DNA of 64,000 nt from a virus. Under the pieces are notes generated by a model. That model had not been told where the DNA came from. It worked only from the letters and a program-made list of their open reading frames with translations, and did no database searches. The DNA lies in the IMG/VR virus record IMGVR_UViG_3300045044_000056, positions 1 to 64,000 of that record; one strand, written 5' to 3'. Of the stretch, positions 8,188-15,806 are shown piece by piece. The position numbers and the translations under genes were made by a program. Positions within the stretch are counted from its first letter, which is position 1, and each line of letters begins with the position of its first letter.

Positions 8188-8556
8188 CTAGATTTTCATC
8201 ACGCGCGCGTGGCCGGTACTGAGCATGACTTGGGCGAAGTCGCGGCCGTCGGCGAGCGTGATCGAGCCGTCGAAGCGACCGCCGAACTTATCCCAGCCGT
8301 GCGAGGTCACCTTGCAGAGATCGCCGGGCTTGAGCAGCGTTTGGGCAAAATCGCGGGCGGCGTTGCCGGCGGTGGTTTTGAGCTCCGGCGCATTGATGCC
8401 GTAGATCCGGCAGGAGAGCCGTGCCGAGTCATCCCAGCCGCGGGCGACGATCATGTGATCGAAGCCGAGATCGATATCGAGATCGATGGTGTCGCCATCG
8501 TGCACCTCGACAACGCGTGCCGGGTATGGGCCGAACACTGCCATTGCGATCCTCAT
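8188..8556 (-). CDS. Staphylococcal-nuclease-like (SNase/TNase) protein
   Basis: 122 residues covering the OB-fold nuclease: ARVVEVHDGDTIDLDIDLGF (strand 1 with the DGDT metal-side motif), RIYGINAPELK (catalytic Arg and Glu region of SNase), and a second Arg in GGRFDGSITL. The catalytic set Arg-Glu-Arg therefore appears retained. It cuts DNA or RNA in a Ca-dependent way in the family. No signal peptide is visible, so it would act in the cytoplasm or be released by lysis. ATGA overlap with the upstream gene shows coupling. Confidence 0.85.
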   Translation of the reverse strand: MRIAMAVFGPYPARVVEVHDGDTIDLDIDLGFDHMIVARGWDDSARLSCRIYGINAPELKTTAGNAARDFAQTLLKPGDLCKVTSHGWDKFGGRFDGSITLADGRDFAQVMLSTGHARVMKI

Positions 8557-8783
8557 TCGCTTTTGCCGATGCCGCCTGGGCCGCCGCGCAGCAGGCGCAG
8601 CCGGTAGAGCGCGCCGAGCTTGTCGCGTCCATTTGTGGCCTGGGCTTCGGTGATGTCGAAGGCTGCCATCAGTTGTGGGATGGTGAGGAGATCGAAGCTG
8701 CCACCGCTGACCATGGCCTCGATGCGATCGAGCTGTTCGGTGATGGCGTCGAACCGGTTGCTACTCCAGTTCGGCCAGGTCAC
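8553..8783 (-). CDS. Small hypothetical protein, possible winged-helix-like
   Basis: 76 residues. It has a helical N-terminus (FDAITEQLDRIEAMV) followed by LLTIPQLMAAFDITEAQATN and GRDKLGALYRLRLLRGG. This could be a compact helix-turn-helix (the ITEAQATNGRDKLGAL region as recognition helix). It lies between the HNH gene and the SNase gene. Function unknown. Confidence 0.6.
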   Translation of the reverse strand: MTWPNWSSNRFDAITEQLDRIEAMVSGGSFDLLTIPQLMAAFDITEAQATNGRDKLGALYRLRLLRGGPGGIGKSE

Positions 8784-8796
8784 AAGCGTTCAGGCT

Positions 8797-9255
8797 TCAA
8801 CTCCACCTGGCTGATTGCCAAGCGAAGTTTTGTAGAACCTCGATTTGACTCTTGCGATCAAACTTGATGTGGCAGTCGCGGCACAGCGTGATACCGTTAC
8901 TGACATCGAAGCGCAATTCTGGATGCAGGCTGAACGGTTCAATGTGGCACGCATCCAAGCCAATCTTGTTGATGCCGTTGGCTGGCTTACCGCAGTGGCA
9001 GCACTTGTAGCCGTCGCGTTCAAACACAGCAGCGCGCCAAACACTGATTGGACCAGCTTTTCTACGGCGAACGATATTGTTTCCGTCACTCCGGCCATCG
9101 ATGTAGAAATGATTTTTGTTTCCTGTCAGACCTGGTTTGCCGAGGTGGGCTTTCGAGATTTTCTTGCGCCACTCCGGGGAAGCTGCGAGCCTTAGCGTGG
9201 CTTGCCGCATTTTCTCTTTGCTAGCTTCTGAGTGGCGAAACCCCTTGCGTGGCAT
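8797..9255 (-). CDS. HNH homing endonuclease with NUMOD3-like N-terminus
   Basis: 152 residues. The N-terminal ~55 residues have repeated short basic helices (HSEASKEKMRQATLRL, EWRKKISKAHLGKPG), as in NUMOD3 DNA-binding modules. The C-terminal HNH domain has FERDGYKCCHCGKPA, DACHIEPFSLHPELRFDV and NGITLCRDCHIKFD. It thus holds two CxxC zinc pairs and the catalytic His. Good GGGAGAGG ribosome site. Free-standing HNH genes next to terminase are common and may be selfish elements or assist packaging; which applies here is not shown. Confidence 0.88.
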   Translation of the reverse strand: MPRKGFRHSEASKEKMRQATLRLAASPEWRKKISKAHLGKPGLTGNKNHFYIDGRSDGNNIVRRRKAGPISVWRAAVFERDGYKCCHCGKPANGINKIGLDACHIEPFSLHPELRFDVSNGITLCRDCHIKFDRKSQIEVLQNFAWQSARWS

Positions 9256-9278
9256 ATCCTCTCCCTGTTATAACTTAT

Positions 9279-10757
9279 CTACGATGCTAGTGCATCAATA
9301 TTATAATATCCGTCGCCGGTGAGTTTTGCGAACGCGCCGCTGCAGGCGTCGACCTGATCCTTGTACTTGCCGTTGGGGAAGGCCTCCAGCTCGGCGAGCA
9401 GATCGCCCTGCCAGGGGCCGGCGAGCAGGCGGACGTTGCCGCCCTGCACCTGTGCTGCGAACGGCTCGGCGCGCACTTCCTTTGAGCCGGTGACGCGATC
9501 GCCGAAAACGCGGAAGCCGCGCAGCTCGCGGATGGTGGCCTCGGCACTTTCCTTGCCGCCCGAGCCGGGTTCCTGCTCGACATAGATCTCGTAGCCCCAG
9601 CCCCAGGCGTCGCGATCGATCTGGGCCCAGGCCTTGATCTGCTCTTCGCGTTCCAGTGCGCCCCAGCGGCCGCGCACGACGTGGCCGATGACGTAGGTCT
9701 TGTTGCGCATGGAGTGCATCAGCACGCCGGCGGTGTAGGCGCCCTCGCCGCCTTCGGTGCCGGCCTTGTCCCAGTAGCGCACGCTGGCGCGCACTTCATT
9801 GCGATCGAAGATCGGCAGCGTGGTGAGCTTGTCGATCGGGAACATGCCGCCGCCCATGATGATCGGGTGCTGCTGGTACTCACTTTCCCAGCTGGTCTCG
9901 GTCATCATGGCTTTGCGTTCCAGGAGGAACGACAGCGGCTTGACTTGTGGGAACAGCGCCTGGCCGCGCCTTCGGGTTGGCCGGTTTGGTTCGGTTGGAT
10001 CGCAGTATTCGTTCTCTTCCGCGATGGCGGGGAAGCGCACGATCTTGACGTCGGGGAATTTCTCCAGGTAGCGCCCGAGCAGATCGTCGACGTGCCAGCG
10101 CGTCATCAAGATCAGCATGCCGGAGTTGGCGGCGAAGCGGGCGCCCCAATCGTCGGCGAACCAGGCCCAAGTTCTGTCACGAGTAGTTTTGCTCATGGCT
10201 TCGGCGCGGCCCTTGTGCGGATCGTCGATCACGCCGAGGTGCAGCTCCATGCCGTTGATGGCGCCCTCGATCGTGGTGTTGCGGAACGAGCCGCGCCGTT
10301 CAACAAATTCGATCAGCGACTGATTGCAGGTCCAGCCGTGGGCGCCGATGTGCGTGCCGGGGAAGACGCCCTGATAGCGTTCGCTTTTGAGCACGCGCTG
10401 CAGGTTGGTGTTGGCGGAGACGCCCAGCTCATCGGAGTAGCTGGCGAAGATGATTTTGAGATCGGGGTTCTTGCCCGCGATCCAGGCCATGAAGTCCTGC
10501 GCGGCCCAGCTCTTGCCGTGCTGCGGCGGAGCCATCAGCGCCATCTTCGGGCGCTTGCCGGCCTCGAGGTCCAGGTAGAACTGCTGCAGCTCCAGCGCCA
10601 GCACCTGGGTCCACCAGTTCCACTGCATGTCGGGGCGCATGTAGCGGCGGAAGGCGTAGAACTTCTCGCGCACTTCGATGGCGGCGCGGATCTCCGCGGC
10701 CTCGCGCATCTTCTTGACTTGCTCGGGGGTGTACTCGACCTGCGCGGTGGCGTGCAT
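9279..10757 (-). CDS. terL: Terminase large subunit
   Basis: About 492 residues. The ATPase half has Walker A-like APPQHGKSWA, FASYSDELG and a Walker B segment (LGVIDDPHKG), with LILMTRWHVDDL as the coupling/motif III region. The nuclease half contains VRYWDKAG and IYVEQEPGSGGK acidic residues, as in RNase H-fold terminase nucleases. It packages DNA through the portal. The start ATG overlaps the TAA of the phosphatase gene (TAATG), indicating coupling. Confidence 0.92.
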   Translation of the reverse strand: MHATAQVEYTPEQVKKMREAAEIRAAIEVREKFYAFRRYMRPDMQWNWWTQVLALELQQFYLDLEAGKRPKMALMAPPQHGKSWAAQDFMAWIAGKNPDLKIIFASYSDELGVSANTNLQRVLKSERYQGVFPGTHIGAHGWTCNQSLIEFVERRGSFRNTTIEGAINGMELHLGVIDDPHKGRAEAMSKTTRDRTWAWFADDWGARFAANSGMLILMTRWHVDDLLGRYLEKFPDVKIVRFPAIAEENEYCDPTEPNRPTRRRGQALFPQVKPLSFLLERKAMMTETSWESEYQQHPIIMGGGMFPIDKLTTLPIFDRNEVRASVRYWDKAGTEGGEGAYTAGVLMHSMRNKTYVIGHVVRGRWGALEREEQIKAWAQIDRDAWGWGYEIYVEQEPGSGGKESAEATIRELRGFRVFGDRVTGSKEVRAEPFAAQVQGGNVRLLAGPWQGDLLAELEAFPNGKYKDQVDACSGAFAKLTGDGYYNIDALAS

Positions 10758-11146
10758 TAGGGCAACCACATCCTGCGATCTTCGACCTGCGGGCGATGCT
10801 GCTTGAGCCAGGCATAGGCGGCATCGAGCGTCAAGGCGAAGCGTTGTGTCATCCAGACTGCCACGGTGAGTGGGCTGCGCTCAACGCCGGCCCCGCAGTG
10901 AACCAGCACGCCGCGGTATGATCCGTTGGCCCAGCACCAATCGATGTAGCGCGAGGCCTGGAACAGTTTCTCGGGGATGACCTTGCCGTCGTCCCCGAGG
11001 ATGCGGTTGTGCACGCACAGCGGTTGATCGGTGTGCGGGCCCTCCAGCATGTTCATGCAGAAGAACCCCTGGCCACGGGCATGATCGCAGCTGTTGCAGG
11101 TGCCGATCCACAGCCGTGGCAGCACCTCATTGGCATCAGCGATCAT
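10757..11146 (-). CDS. Dual-specificity-phosphatase-like protein
   Basis: 129 residues. It begins with the DSP-like core EVLPRLWIGT and carries the complete PTP-loop signature HC-x5-R (VHCGAGVERSPL), so the catalytic Cys and Arg are present. A conserved Asp general acid is likely in the DWCWANGSYRG loop, but I cannot place it with certainty. It could remove phosphate from proteins or nucleotides/RNA. A degenerate paralogue lies at 11616-12053. The gene is coupled to terminase downstream and to 11143-11571 upstream. Confidence 0.8.
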   Translation of the reverse strand: MIADANEVLPRLWIGTCNSCDHARGQGFFCMNMLEGPHTDQPLCVHNRILGDDGKVIPEKLFQASRYIDWCWANGSYRGVLVHCGAGVERSPLTVAVWMTQRFALTLDAAYAWLKQHRPQVEDRRMWLP

Positions 11147-11571
11147 GCAAAGATGAATACTCCGTCATTGAGCAGCTGCGCGTAGCTGTCGTGGATGCCG
11201 ACCAGCAGCACGCTGGTTGAGTCGAACGACACCAGATCACCCGCGCTCTGGTTCTGCACCGTCACCTGGTTCTGCGTGAACCCCTGGATGGTGATGTGGT
11301 CAAGATTAGTATGGAAGTTGGTCCAGGTATCATGCCCGTCGTTGGCTGCCAGCACCAAGTTGATCGAGCCCGCGCCGTTGTTGACGATGGTGTCATTGGC
11401 GGGGCCGGAGTTGATCTGGCCGTTAGTGGTGACGCCAGCCTTGACCAGTACGTTGTGATCAAAGTTGGCGGTTTCGTCTACCAGGTAGTCGCGCCCATTG
11501 AGCGCATGCGCCATGATCGTAATGCTGGACTGCGGATGCTTGCCGATGTCGGACCATACTGCCGTTGACAT
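11143..11571 (-). CDS. Hypothetical beta-rich protein
   Basis: 142 residues from ATG 11571 with AAGGGA upstream. Composition is Asn/Thr/Gly/Asp-rich with segments such as NDTIVNNGAGSINLVLAAND and HITIQGFTQNQVTVQNQ, resembling beta-helix or RTX-like repeats, so a virion or secreted protein is plausible. It lies between two phosphatase paralogues and overlaps the active one by ATGA. Confidence 0.65.
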   Translation of the reverse strand: MSTAVWSDIGKHPQSSITIMAHALNGRDYLVDETANFDHNVLVKAGVTTNGQINSGPANDTIVNNGAGSINLVLAANDGHDTWTNFHTNLDHITIQGFTQNQVTVQNQSAGDLVSFDSTSVLLVGIHDSYAQLLNDGVFIFA

Positions 11572-11615
11572 GGTAGTCTTCCCTTGTGCCCCAAGGGTTA
11601 CCCCATCATTGCTGT

Positions 11616-12053
11616 TTAGCCGTGGAAAACGCTGTCGTTCTTGTGCGGCTGCGCCTTGCTGGCCCAATCCTGCACGGCAGGCTGCAGTTTCTTGATCCAG
11701 GCATAGGCCTGCGTCAGCGGGATGTTCTGCCGGTCCTTGAGCCACAGCGCCAAGGCCAGTGGACTGGGACCGAGCCCGGTCAGGTCGTGCAGCAGCACCT
11801 GCGCGCTGCCGCTCCACACCCCCATGATCAGGCGCTCGATCTGCGTCAGGTTGGTCTGATTGACGAAGCCGTCGGCGTTGAGCAGCGGCAGCCAATGGCA
11901 GCGCTTGTCGTCGGTGTGCGACCGGGCATCGCAGTTGATGCATAGAAACTGAATGCTGTTGCGCGCGCTGTTGCAGCTCGCATTGGTGCCCAGCCATAAC
12001 CGTGGCACGATCTGCTCCGCGCCGATCAGAGATCCGGGAACCGGAACGGCCAT
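11616..12053 (-). CDS. Degenerate phosphatase paralogue (pseudo-phosphatase)
   Basis: About 145 residues aligned end to end with the phosphatase at 10757-11146: IVPRLWLGTNASC matches VLPRLWIGTCNSC, and both share HTD, the (A/V)xWxxxR helix and the TxAYAWxKxxxPxVxD tail. The PTP loop reads LHDLTGLGPSPL instead of VHCGAGVERSPL: catalytic Cys is Asp and catalytic Arg is Gly. The fold is kept but catalysis should be lost, suggesting a binding or decoy role. The ATG at 12053 has AGGGTGA upstream. It begins 15 bases from the first unit of the large repeat array. Confidence 0.78.
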   Translation of the reverse strand: MAVPVPGSLIGAEQIVPRLWLGTNASCNSARNSIQFLCINCDARSHTDDKRCHWLPLLNADGFVNQTNLTQIERLIMGVWSGSAQVLLHDLTGLGPSPLALALWLKDRQNIPLTQAYAWIKKLQPAVQDWASKAQPHKNDSVFHG

Positions 12054-12068
12054 CAAGTCACCCTTGTT

Positions 12069-13162
12069 TTACGAGCCACGATAGTCGAGAGTTCCAAAAA
12101 CCCGGAGCGAGCCACGCCGGATGAGAGCACCATGCTTAAGGAGCGAGCCATAATCGCTGAGAGCACCAAGCCTTAGGAGCGAGCCAATCCTGCGGAGAGC
12201 ACCAAGAACGATGAGCGAGCCACTCGGCCTGAGAGCGCCACAAGAACGGAGCGAGCCACAGCCTGCGAGGGCACCATAAAGTGAGAGCGAGCCATGAGCT
12301 GTGAGAGCACCAAAGTACGGGAGCGAGCCAACCCGGGAGAGAGCACCAAGAACTGCGAGCGAGCCATTGTCTTGGAGAGTACCAAAAGTCAGGAGCGAGC
12401 CATAAGCCTGGAGAGCACCATCGGCGAGGAGCGAGCCATCGCGGAATGAGAGCACCATGCAGAGCGAGCGAGCCCATAAATCGGTGAGAGCACCAAACCC
12501 GACGAGCGAGCCAGTCCGCGCGAGAGCACCAATGCGGAAGAGCGAGCCATTGATTTGAGAGAGCACCATATCCGGTGAGCGAGCCACCGCGCATGAGAGC
12601 ACCAGAAGCGTGGAGCGAGCCAGCTCGGAGGAGAGCACCAAAAACCGGGAGCGAGCCCAATGTAATGAGAGCGCCACAAGTGAGGAGCGAGCCATTGTTT
12701 GAGAGAGCACCACGTGAAGAGAGCGAGCCAATCGTGCGGAGAGCACCAAAAAGGACGAGCGAGCCAATGCCTGAGAGAGCACCATAAGGGGCGAGCGAGC
12801 CATTGTGTTGGAGAGCACCAAGCGTGTGGAGCGAGCCATTGATGCAGAGAGCACCACGATCCCAGAGCGAGCCCTTAGGTCGGAGAGCACCAGAGAGCAT
12901 GAGCGAGCCATCAGCCGAGAGAGCACCATAAGTGATGAGCGAGCCATACTACTAGAGAGCACCAGAACCACGGAGCGAGCCAACTTCGGAGAGAGCACCA
13001 GATCAGCTGAGCGAGCCAAGGTGAACGAGAGCACCAAAGAAGCTGAGCGAGCCAATTTGACAGAGAGCACCAAACCGTCAGAGCGAGCCAAAAGGCTTGA
13101 GAGCACCAGCATTGGAGAGCGAGCCAAAAGCAGCGAGAGCACCAAAACTCAAGAGCGCCCTG
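12069..13162 (+). repeat. Array 1: alternating 10-mer repeats (A/B) with 8-nt variable segments, 61 half-units
   Basis: Two 10-mers alternate without exception: A = GAGCGAGCCA and B = GAGAGCACCA, each followed by an 8-nt segment, giving an 18-bp half-unit and a 36-bp unit (30 A/B pairs plus a final half-unit). The first A (TTACGAGCCA), first B (GAGAGTTCCA) and last A (GAGCGCCCTG) are degenerate, as at the ends of many arrays. Internal A copies vary only at base 10 (GAGCGAGCCC three times) and B copies by single changes. Only three segments are not 8 nt: 9 nt near 12439, 10 nt near 12475 and 9 nt near 12550. All 60 segments differ. The array begins 15 bp from the start of the minus-strand pseudo-phosphatase and ends 4 bp before the ATG of the plus-strand FkbM gene. 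No cas genes, no known repeat class. Confidence 0.97.
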
Positions 13163-13166
13163 AACA

Positions 13167-13949
13167 ATGATCTCCTACTCGCATAACTTCGAAGACGTCA
13201 TCCTGGCCCGCGCGCTCGGCTCGATCACCCACGGCTTCTACATCGACGTCGGCGCCGCAACCCCCATCCACTCCTCAAACACCTACGCCTTCTATGAGCA
13301 CGGCTGGTGGGGCCTCGTCGTCGACCCGCTGTTCCGCCTGTGGCCGCAGTACCGCGCCGAGTGGGAACGTACCCGCCCGCGCGACCTCCTCGCCGCCGTC
13401 GCCGCCGGTAAAGAAACTGGCCACACCGAGTTCTGGGTCGCCGGCCATATGCAGTGCTCTACCGCCTCGCCCGAAACCCTCGCCTACTTCCGCAAGCTCG
13501 GCTCCCAGATCCCCGACCACGGAACCATCGTCAACGTCTACAGCCTCACCACCATCCTCGACGCCACCGCAACCTCAGTCGCAGCCGCAGGCGGCCCCAT
13601 CCACCTCCTCACCGTCGATGTCGAAGGCATGGAGCTCGACGTCGTCCAAGGCCTCGATCTCTCCCGCTACCGCCCCTGGATCATCCTCGCCGAAGTCACC
13701 AAGCCCGGCACCATCGAGCTGGCACCCCACGCCGCCCCGCTCTACCAGTACCTCTGCGACAAGGATTACGTCCGCGTCCTGTTCGACGGCACCAACGAGT
13801 TCTACCTCGATATCGAGCACATCGAGCTGGCGAAACACTTCAAGCTCCCACTCAACTGCCACGACAACTTCAAGCTCTACCGCGAAGTGCTGCTCGAAAA
13901 CCGCATCAAAGAACTGGAAGAAATCACCAACCCAGCCTTCGGACGATGA
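13167..13949 (+). CDS. FkbM-family methyltransferase
   Basis: 260 residues. It has the FkbM start SYSHNFEDVILARAL, the SAM-binding GFYIDVGAATPIHSSNT motif (DVGA), and LLTVDVEGMELDVVQGLDLS, the family signature with acidic motif. Most FkbM proteins O-methylate sugars or small metabolites, so a surface-glycan or virion-glycan target is likely. Its ATG follows the last degenerate repeat of array 1 by four bases and has no clear ribosome site of its own (GAGCG at -14). The array would thus form a 1.1-kb leader if transcription starts upstream. GC-rich codons match neighbouring genes. Confidence 0.88.
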   Translation: MISYSHNFEDVILARALGSITHGFYIDVGAATPIHSSNTYAFYEHGWWGLVVDPLFRLWPQYRAEWERTRPRDLLAAVAAGKETGHTEFWVAGHMQCSTASPETLAYFRKLGSQIPDHGTIVNVYSLTTILDATATSVAAAGGPIHLLTVDVEGMELDVVQGLDLSRYRPWIILAEVTKPGTIELAPHAAPLYQYLCDKDYVRVLFDGTNEFYLDIEHIELAKHFKLPLNCHDNFKLYREVLLENRIKELEEITNPAFGR

Positions 13950-14170
13950 ACATGGACCGCGAAACAATCCAGACGTTGCTTGATCTGCTCAACCCGTTGC
14001 ATGATGAGCTTGATCGGCAAACATATGATGAGAAGGTGCACGAGAACTTCGATGCTCCCCGCGACCGTGAGTACGAGGTCACGATCACGGAAGCGCATGA
14101 GCGCGATCTAACTCAAGCTGTCCTGATCCTAGAAGATCGTCTGCGACAGGCGAGGGCTACGAGTTCATAG
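13946..14170 (+). CDS. Small hypothetical protein coupled to FkbM gene
   Basis: 74 residues, acidic and helical (MNMDRETIQTLLDLLNPLHD..., ITEAHERDLTQAVLILEDRL). Its ATG overlaps the FkbM stop (ATGA). No family recognised. It could be a partner of the methyltransferase, by position only. Confidence 0.6.
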   Translation: MNMDRETIQTLLDLLNPLHDELDRQTYDEKVHENFDAPRDREYEVTITEAHERDLTQAVLILEDRLRQARATSS

Positions 14171-14230
14171 AGGCATAAAGGCCCGTGGACATTGATAGAA
14201 CAGGAGTGGGCGATCCATGGGTGGGCTCCT

Positions 14231-14401
14231 TTAATTTTGAGCGAGCCGGTTGACTACTAGAATAGCCACGATCAGCGCGACCATAACCGCCGCCTTCCAT
14301 GCGCTGTCCCACGCCACCCGACGCGGCACACCCTGATAGCCGTAGGCAACGGCGTAGCGTTGCAGACCGGCAAGCGCGGCGATTGCTGCGATCCAGAACA
14401 T
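14231..14401 (-). CDS. Small two-span membrane protein
   Basis: 56 residues from ATG 14401 with GAGGG upstream: MFWIAAIAALAGLQRYAVAY..., then a second helix (WKAAVMVALIVAILVVNRLA). It is convergent with the FkbM operon. Its last codons contain, on the plus strand, GAGCGAGCC, one base pattern short of repeat A; I treat that as chance. Confidence 0.55.
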   Translation of the reverse strand: MFWIAAIAALAGLQRYAVAYGYQGVPRRVAWDSAWKAAVMVALIVAILVVNRLAQN

Positions 14402-14459
14402 TCAGGCCCTCTTTTATGCCGCGCGGCTACTTCTCCTTTGGGCTGAGCGTCCCCCCCCT

Positions 14460-15056
14460 TCACGCCGCCAGCGCCCGCCGCACCGACGCAACACTCACCC
14501 CAAACCGCTCCGCTACCCCGCGCAACCCAACACCCCCAGCCCCATACGCCGCCCTGATCTCTAACGCCTTCGCCGCCCCAATCTCAACAGGCCGACCAAT
14601 CGCCTTCCCAGATCGCGTCCCCTTCTCCCGCGCCCGCGCCATCCCCGCATTCACTCGCTCCCGGATGATCTCCCGCTCAAACTCCGCAAATACACCCAAC
14701 ATCTGAAACATCGCTCGCCCTGCCGGCGTCGTCGTGTCCAACCCCTGCTGGTGTAAATACAGCCCAGTCCTCGTCGCCCGTAAGTGCAACAAAAACGTCG
14801 TCAGATCCTGCAAACTCCGACCCAGCCGGTCCACCGACCACGCCATCACCAAATCAAACTTCCCCCGGCTCGCATCCTTGTGCAGCCGGTCAAACCCAGG
14901 CCGCCGCTCGCGACCCTTCGCCCCACTGATCCCAAGATCCTCATAAACCCCAACCACCTCGTGCCCCAGCCGCGCCGCAACCGCCCGCAGCTCCCGCTCC
15001 TGGTTCTCCGTCGTCTGATCCTTCGTGCTCACCCGCAAATACAGTACCGCGCGCAT
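14460..15056 (-). CDS. Serine recombinase (resolvase/invertase family)
   Basis: 198 residues. N-terminal catalytic domain: LYLRVSTKDQTTENQ with the nucleophilic Ser in RVSTKDQ, DLGISGAKGRERRPGF, VMAWSVDRLGRSLQDL with the conserved Arg pair, then the long E-helix FAEFEREIIRERVNAGMA. The C-terminus (about 150-198) is a helix-turn-helix (GLRGVAERFGVSVASVRRAL). It is full length for a small resolvase/invertase. Possible roles are dimer resolution of the phage plasmid form or inversion; no invertible segment is obvious beside it. Confidence 0.9.
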   Translation of the reverse strand: MRAVLYLRVSTKDQTTENQERELRAVAARLGHEVVGVYEDLGISGAKGRERRPGFDRLHKDASRGKFDLVMAWSVDRLGRSLQDLTTFLLHLRATRTGLYLHQQGLDTTTPAGRAMFQMLGVFAEFEREIIRERVNAGMARAREKGTRSGKAIGRPVEIGAAKALEIRAAYGAGGVGLRGVAERFGVSVASVRRALAA

Positions 15057-15353
15057 ACCCTACCTCCTCCAAATATGGGACCCATTGGCGTATTAGGGTA
15101 CCGTTTCGCCAGAAGGTCCAACCATGGTTCCAGGAGGGCCCCGAGCGCGCGGCCGACTGGGGCCCCTGGAAACCTACCGTTTTGGGAATGAACATTGCTC
15201 CGCGCACCCTCCAATATGGGCGCGCGCTGTGCCAAATGGAAGTCCTTTTGTCACAGGTTATTAGAGGCCGATAACTTGTTTATTTTCAAGGGGCTTATAA
15301 CCGAATTTCAGGGAGGGTTTTGGCACACTTATAATATACCAGAATACCGATAA
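15057..15353. promoter_or_regulatory. Non-coding region upstream of the recombinase with repeated CCAA(A)TATGG boxes
   Basis: This 297-bp stretch has no gene I can support. It holds two near-identical boxes, CTCCAAATATGGG (15067-15079) and CTCCAATATGGG (15209-15220). They are near-palindromic and could be resolvase subsites or operators. There is also a CCATGG palindrome within AACCATGGTT near 15120. From 15240 it becomes AT-rich with two copies of CCGATAACT (near 15268 and 15346), a likely promoter/operator area for the flanking minus-strand genes. Confidence 0.45.
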
Positions 15354-15806
15354 CTAGTTATCCTGACCATCCTCAGATACGACAGCATCTATGACTAATG
15401 CAGCTTCGCTATCTGGTAGGCGCGTACCTTTGAAGTCGAGGCGGAATATCTCGGCGCTCGGCGGCAGCCCGTGCTTGATCAGGTCCTGGTCCAGCTCGGC
15501 GACAGACGTGTAGTTGATCTCGGCCCGCGTGATATGCGCATCGATCGCCTTGGGCGTGATCATGCCAAGCATGGTGACGCCGTTCCTGATGTCCTTGCGG
15601 ATAGCGGCCAGCACGAAGCCGACCATTCCATTTTTGCCCTTGCCGTTTTCGCCATATGCGCAGAGGCCTTCGATGATGGCCTCGCGTGACATGCGGGTTG
15701 CGTAGTTTGGTTTGTCCTTGGGGCGACCTGGTCCGCCTTTGCCGCCTTTGACGAAGCCGTGGCGCTGTTTTCGATATTCTTTTCCGGCGAGCGCGCTGTT
15801 GGACAT
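15354..15806 (-). CDS. Hypothetical protein, possible terminase small subunit
   Basis: 150 residues. The basic Gly-rich N-terminus (HGFVKGGKGGPGRPKDKPNY) followed by helices resembles DUF5681-like small terminase proteins (KGxxGNPxGRPK). The middle (GFVLAAIRKDIRNGVTMLGM) and acidic C-terminus are not diagnostic. The iteron-like CCCCCAGT cluster directly upstream could be its binding site if it is the packaging initiator. Call tentative. Confidence 0.45.
   Translation of the reverse strand: MSNSALAGKEYRKQRHGFVKGGKGGPGRPKDKPNYATRMSREAIIEGLCAYGENGKGKNGMVGFVLAAIRKDIRNGVTMLGMITPKAIDAHITRAEINYTSVAELDQDLIKHGLPPSAEIFRLDFKGTRLPDSEAALVIDAVVSEDGQDN

Noticed and set aside
12069-13145. A 358-codon minus-strand reading frame across array 1 (VLS-x3-ARS repeats) and similar frames in array 3, as a repeat protein
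   Set aside because: A period divisible by three with stop-free 10-mers keeps frames open by itself. The frame changes from VLS/ARS to GAL/GSL at the 9- and 10-nt segments, array 2 has stops in the VLS frame, and AGCCTTAG gives a stop in that frame in array 1. The ERA/EST plus-strand frame also has several stops. There is no ribosome site. Coding is not conserved between arrays.
12069-13162. CRISPR array
   Set aside because: Repeats are 10 bp of two alternating types, the variable parts are 8 nt, and there is no leader or cas gene. A standard CRISPR system is excluded.
14238-14247. Isolated copy of repeat A (GAGCGAGCC)
   Set aside because: It lies within the last codons of a small membrane-protein gene, has no partner at 18 bp and lacks the final A. 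Probably chance.
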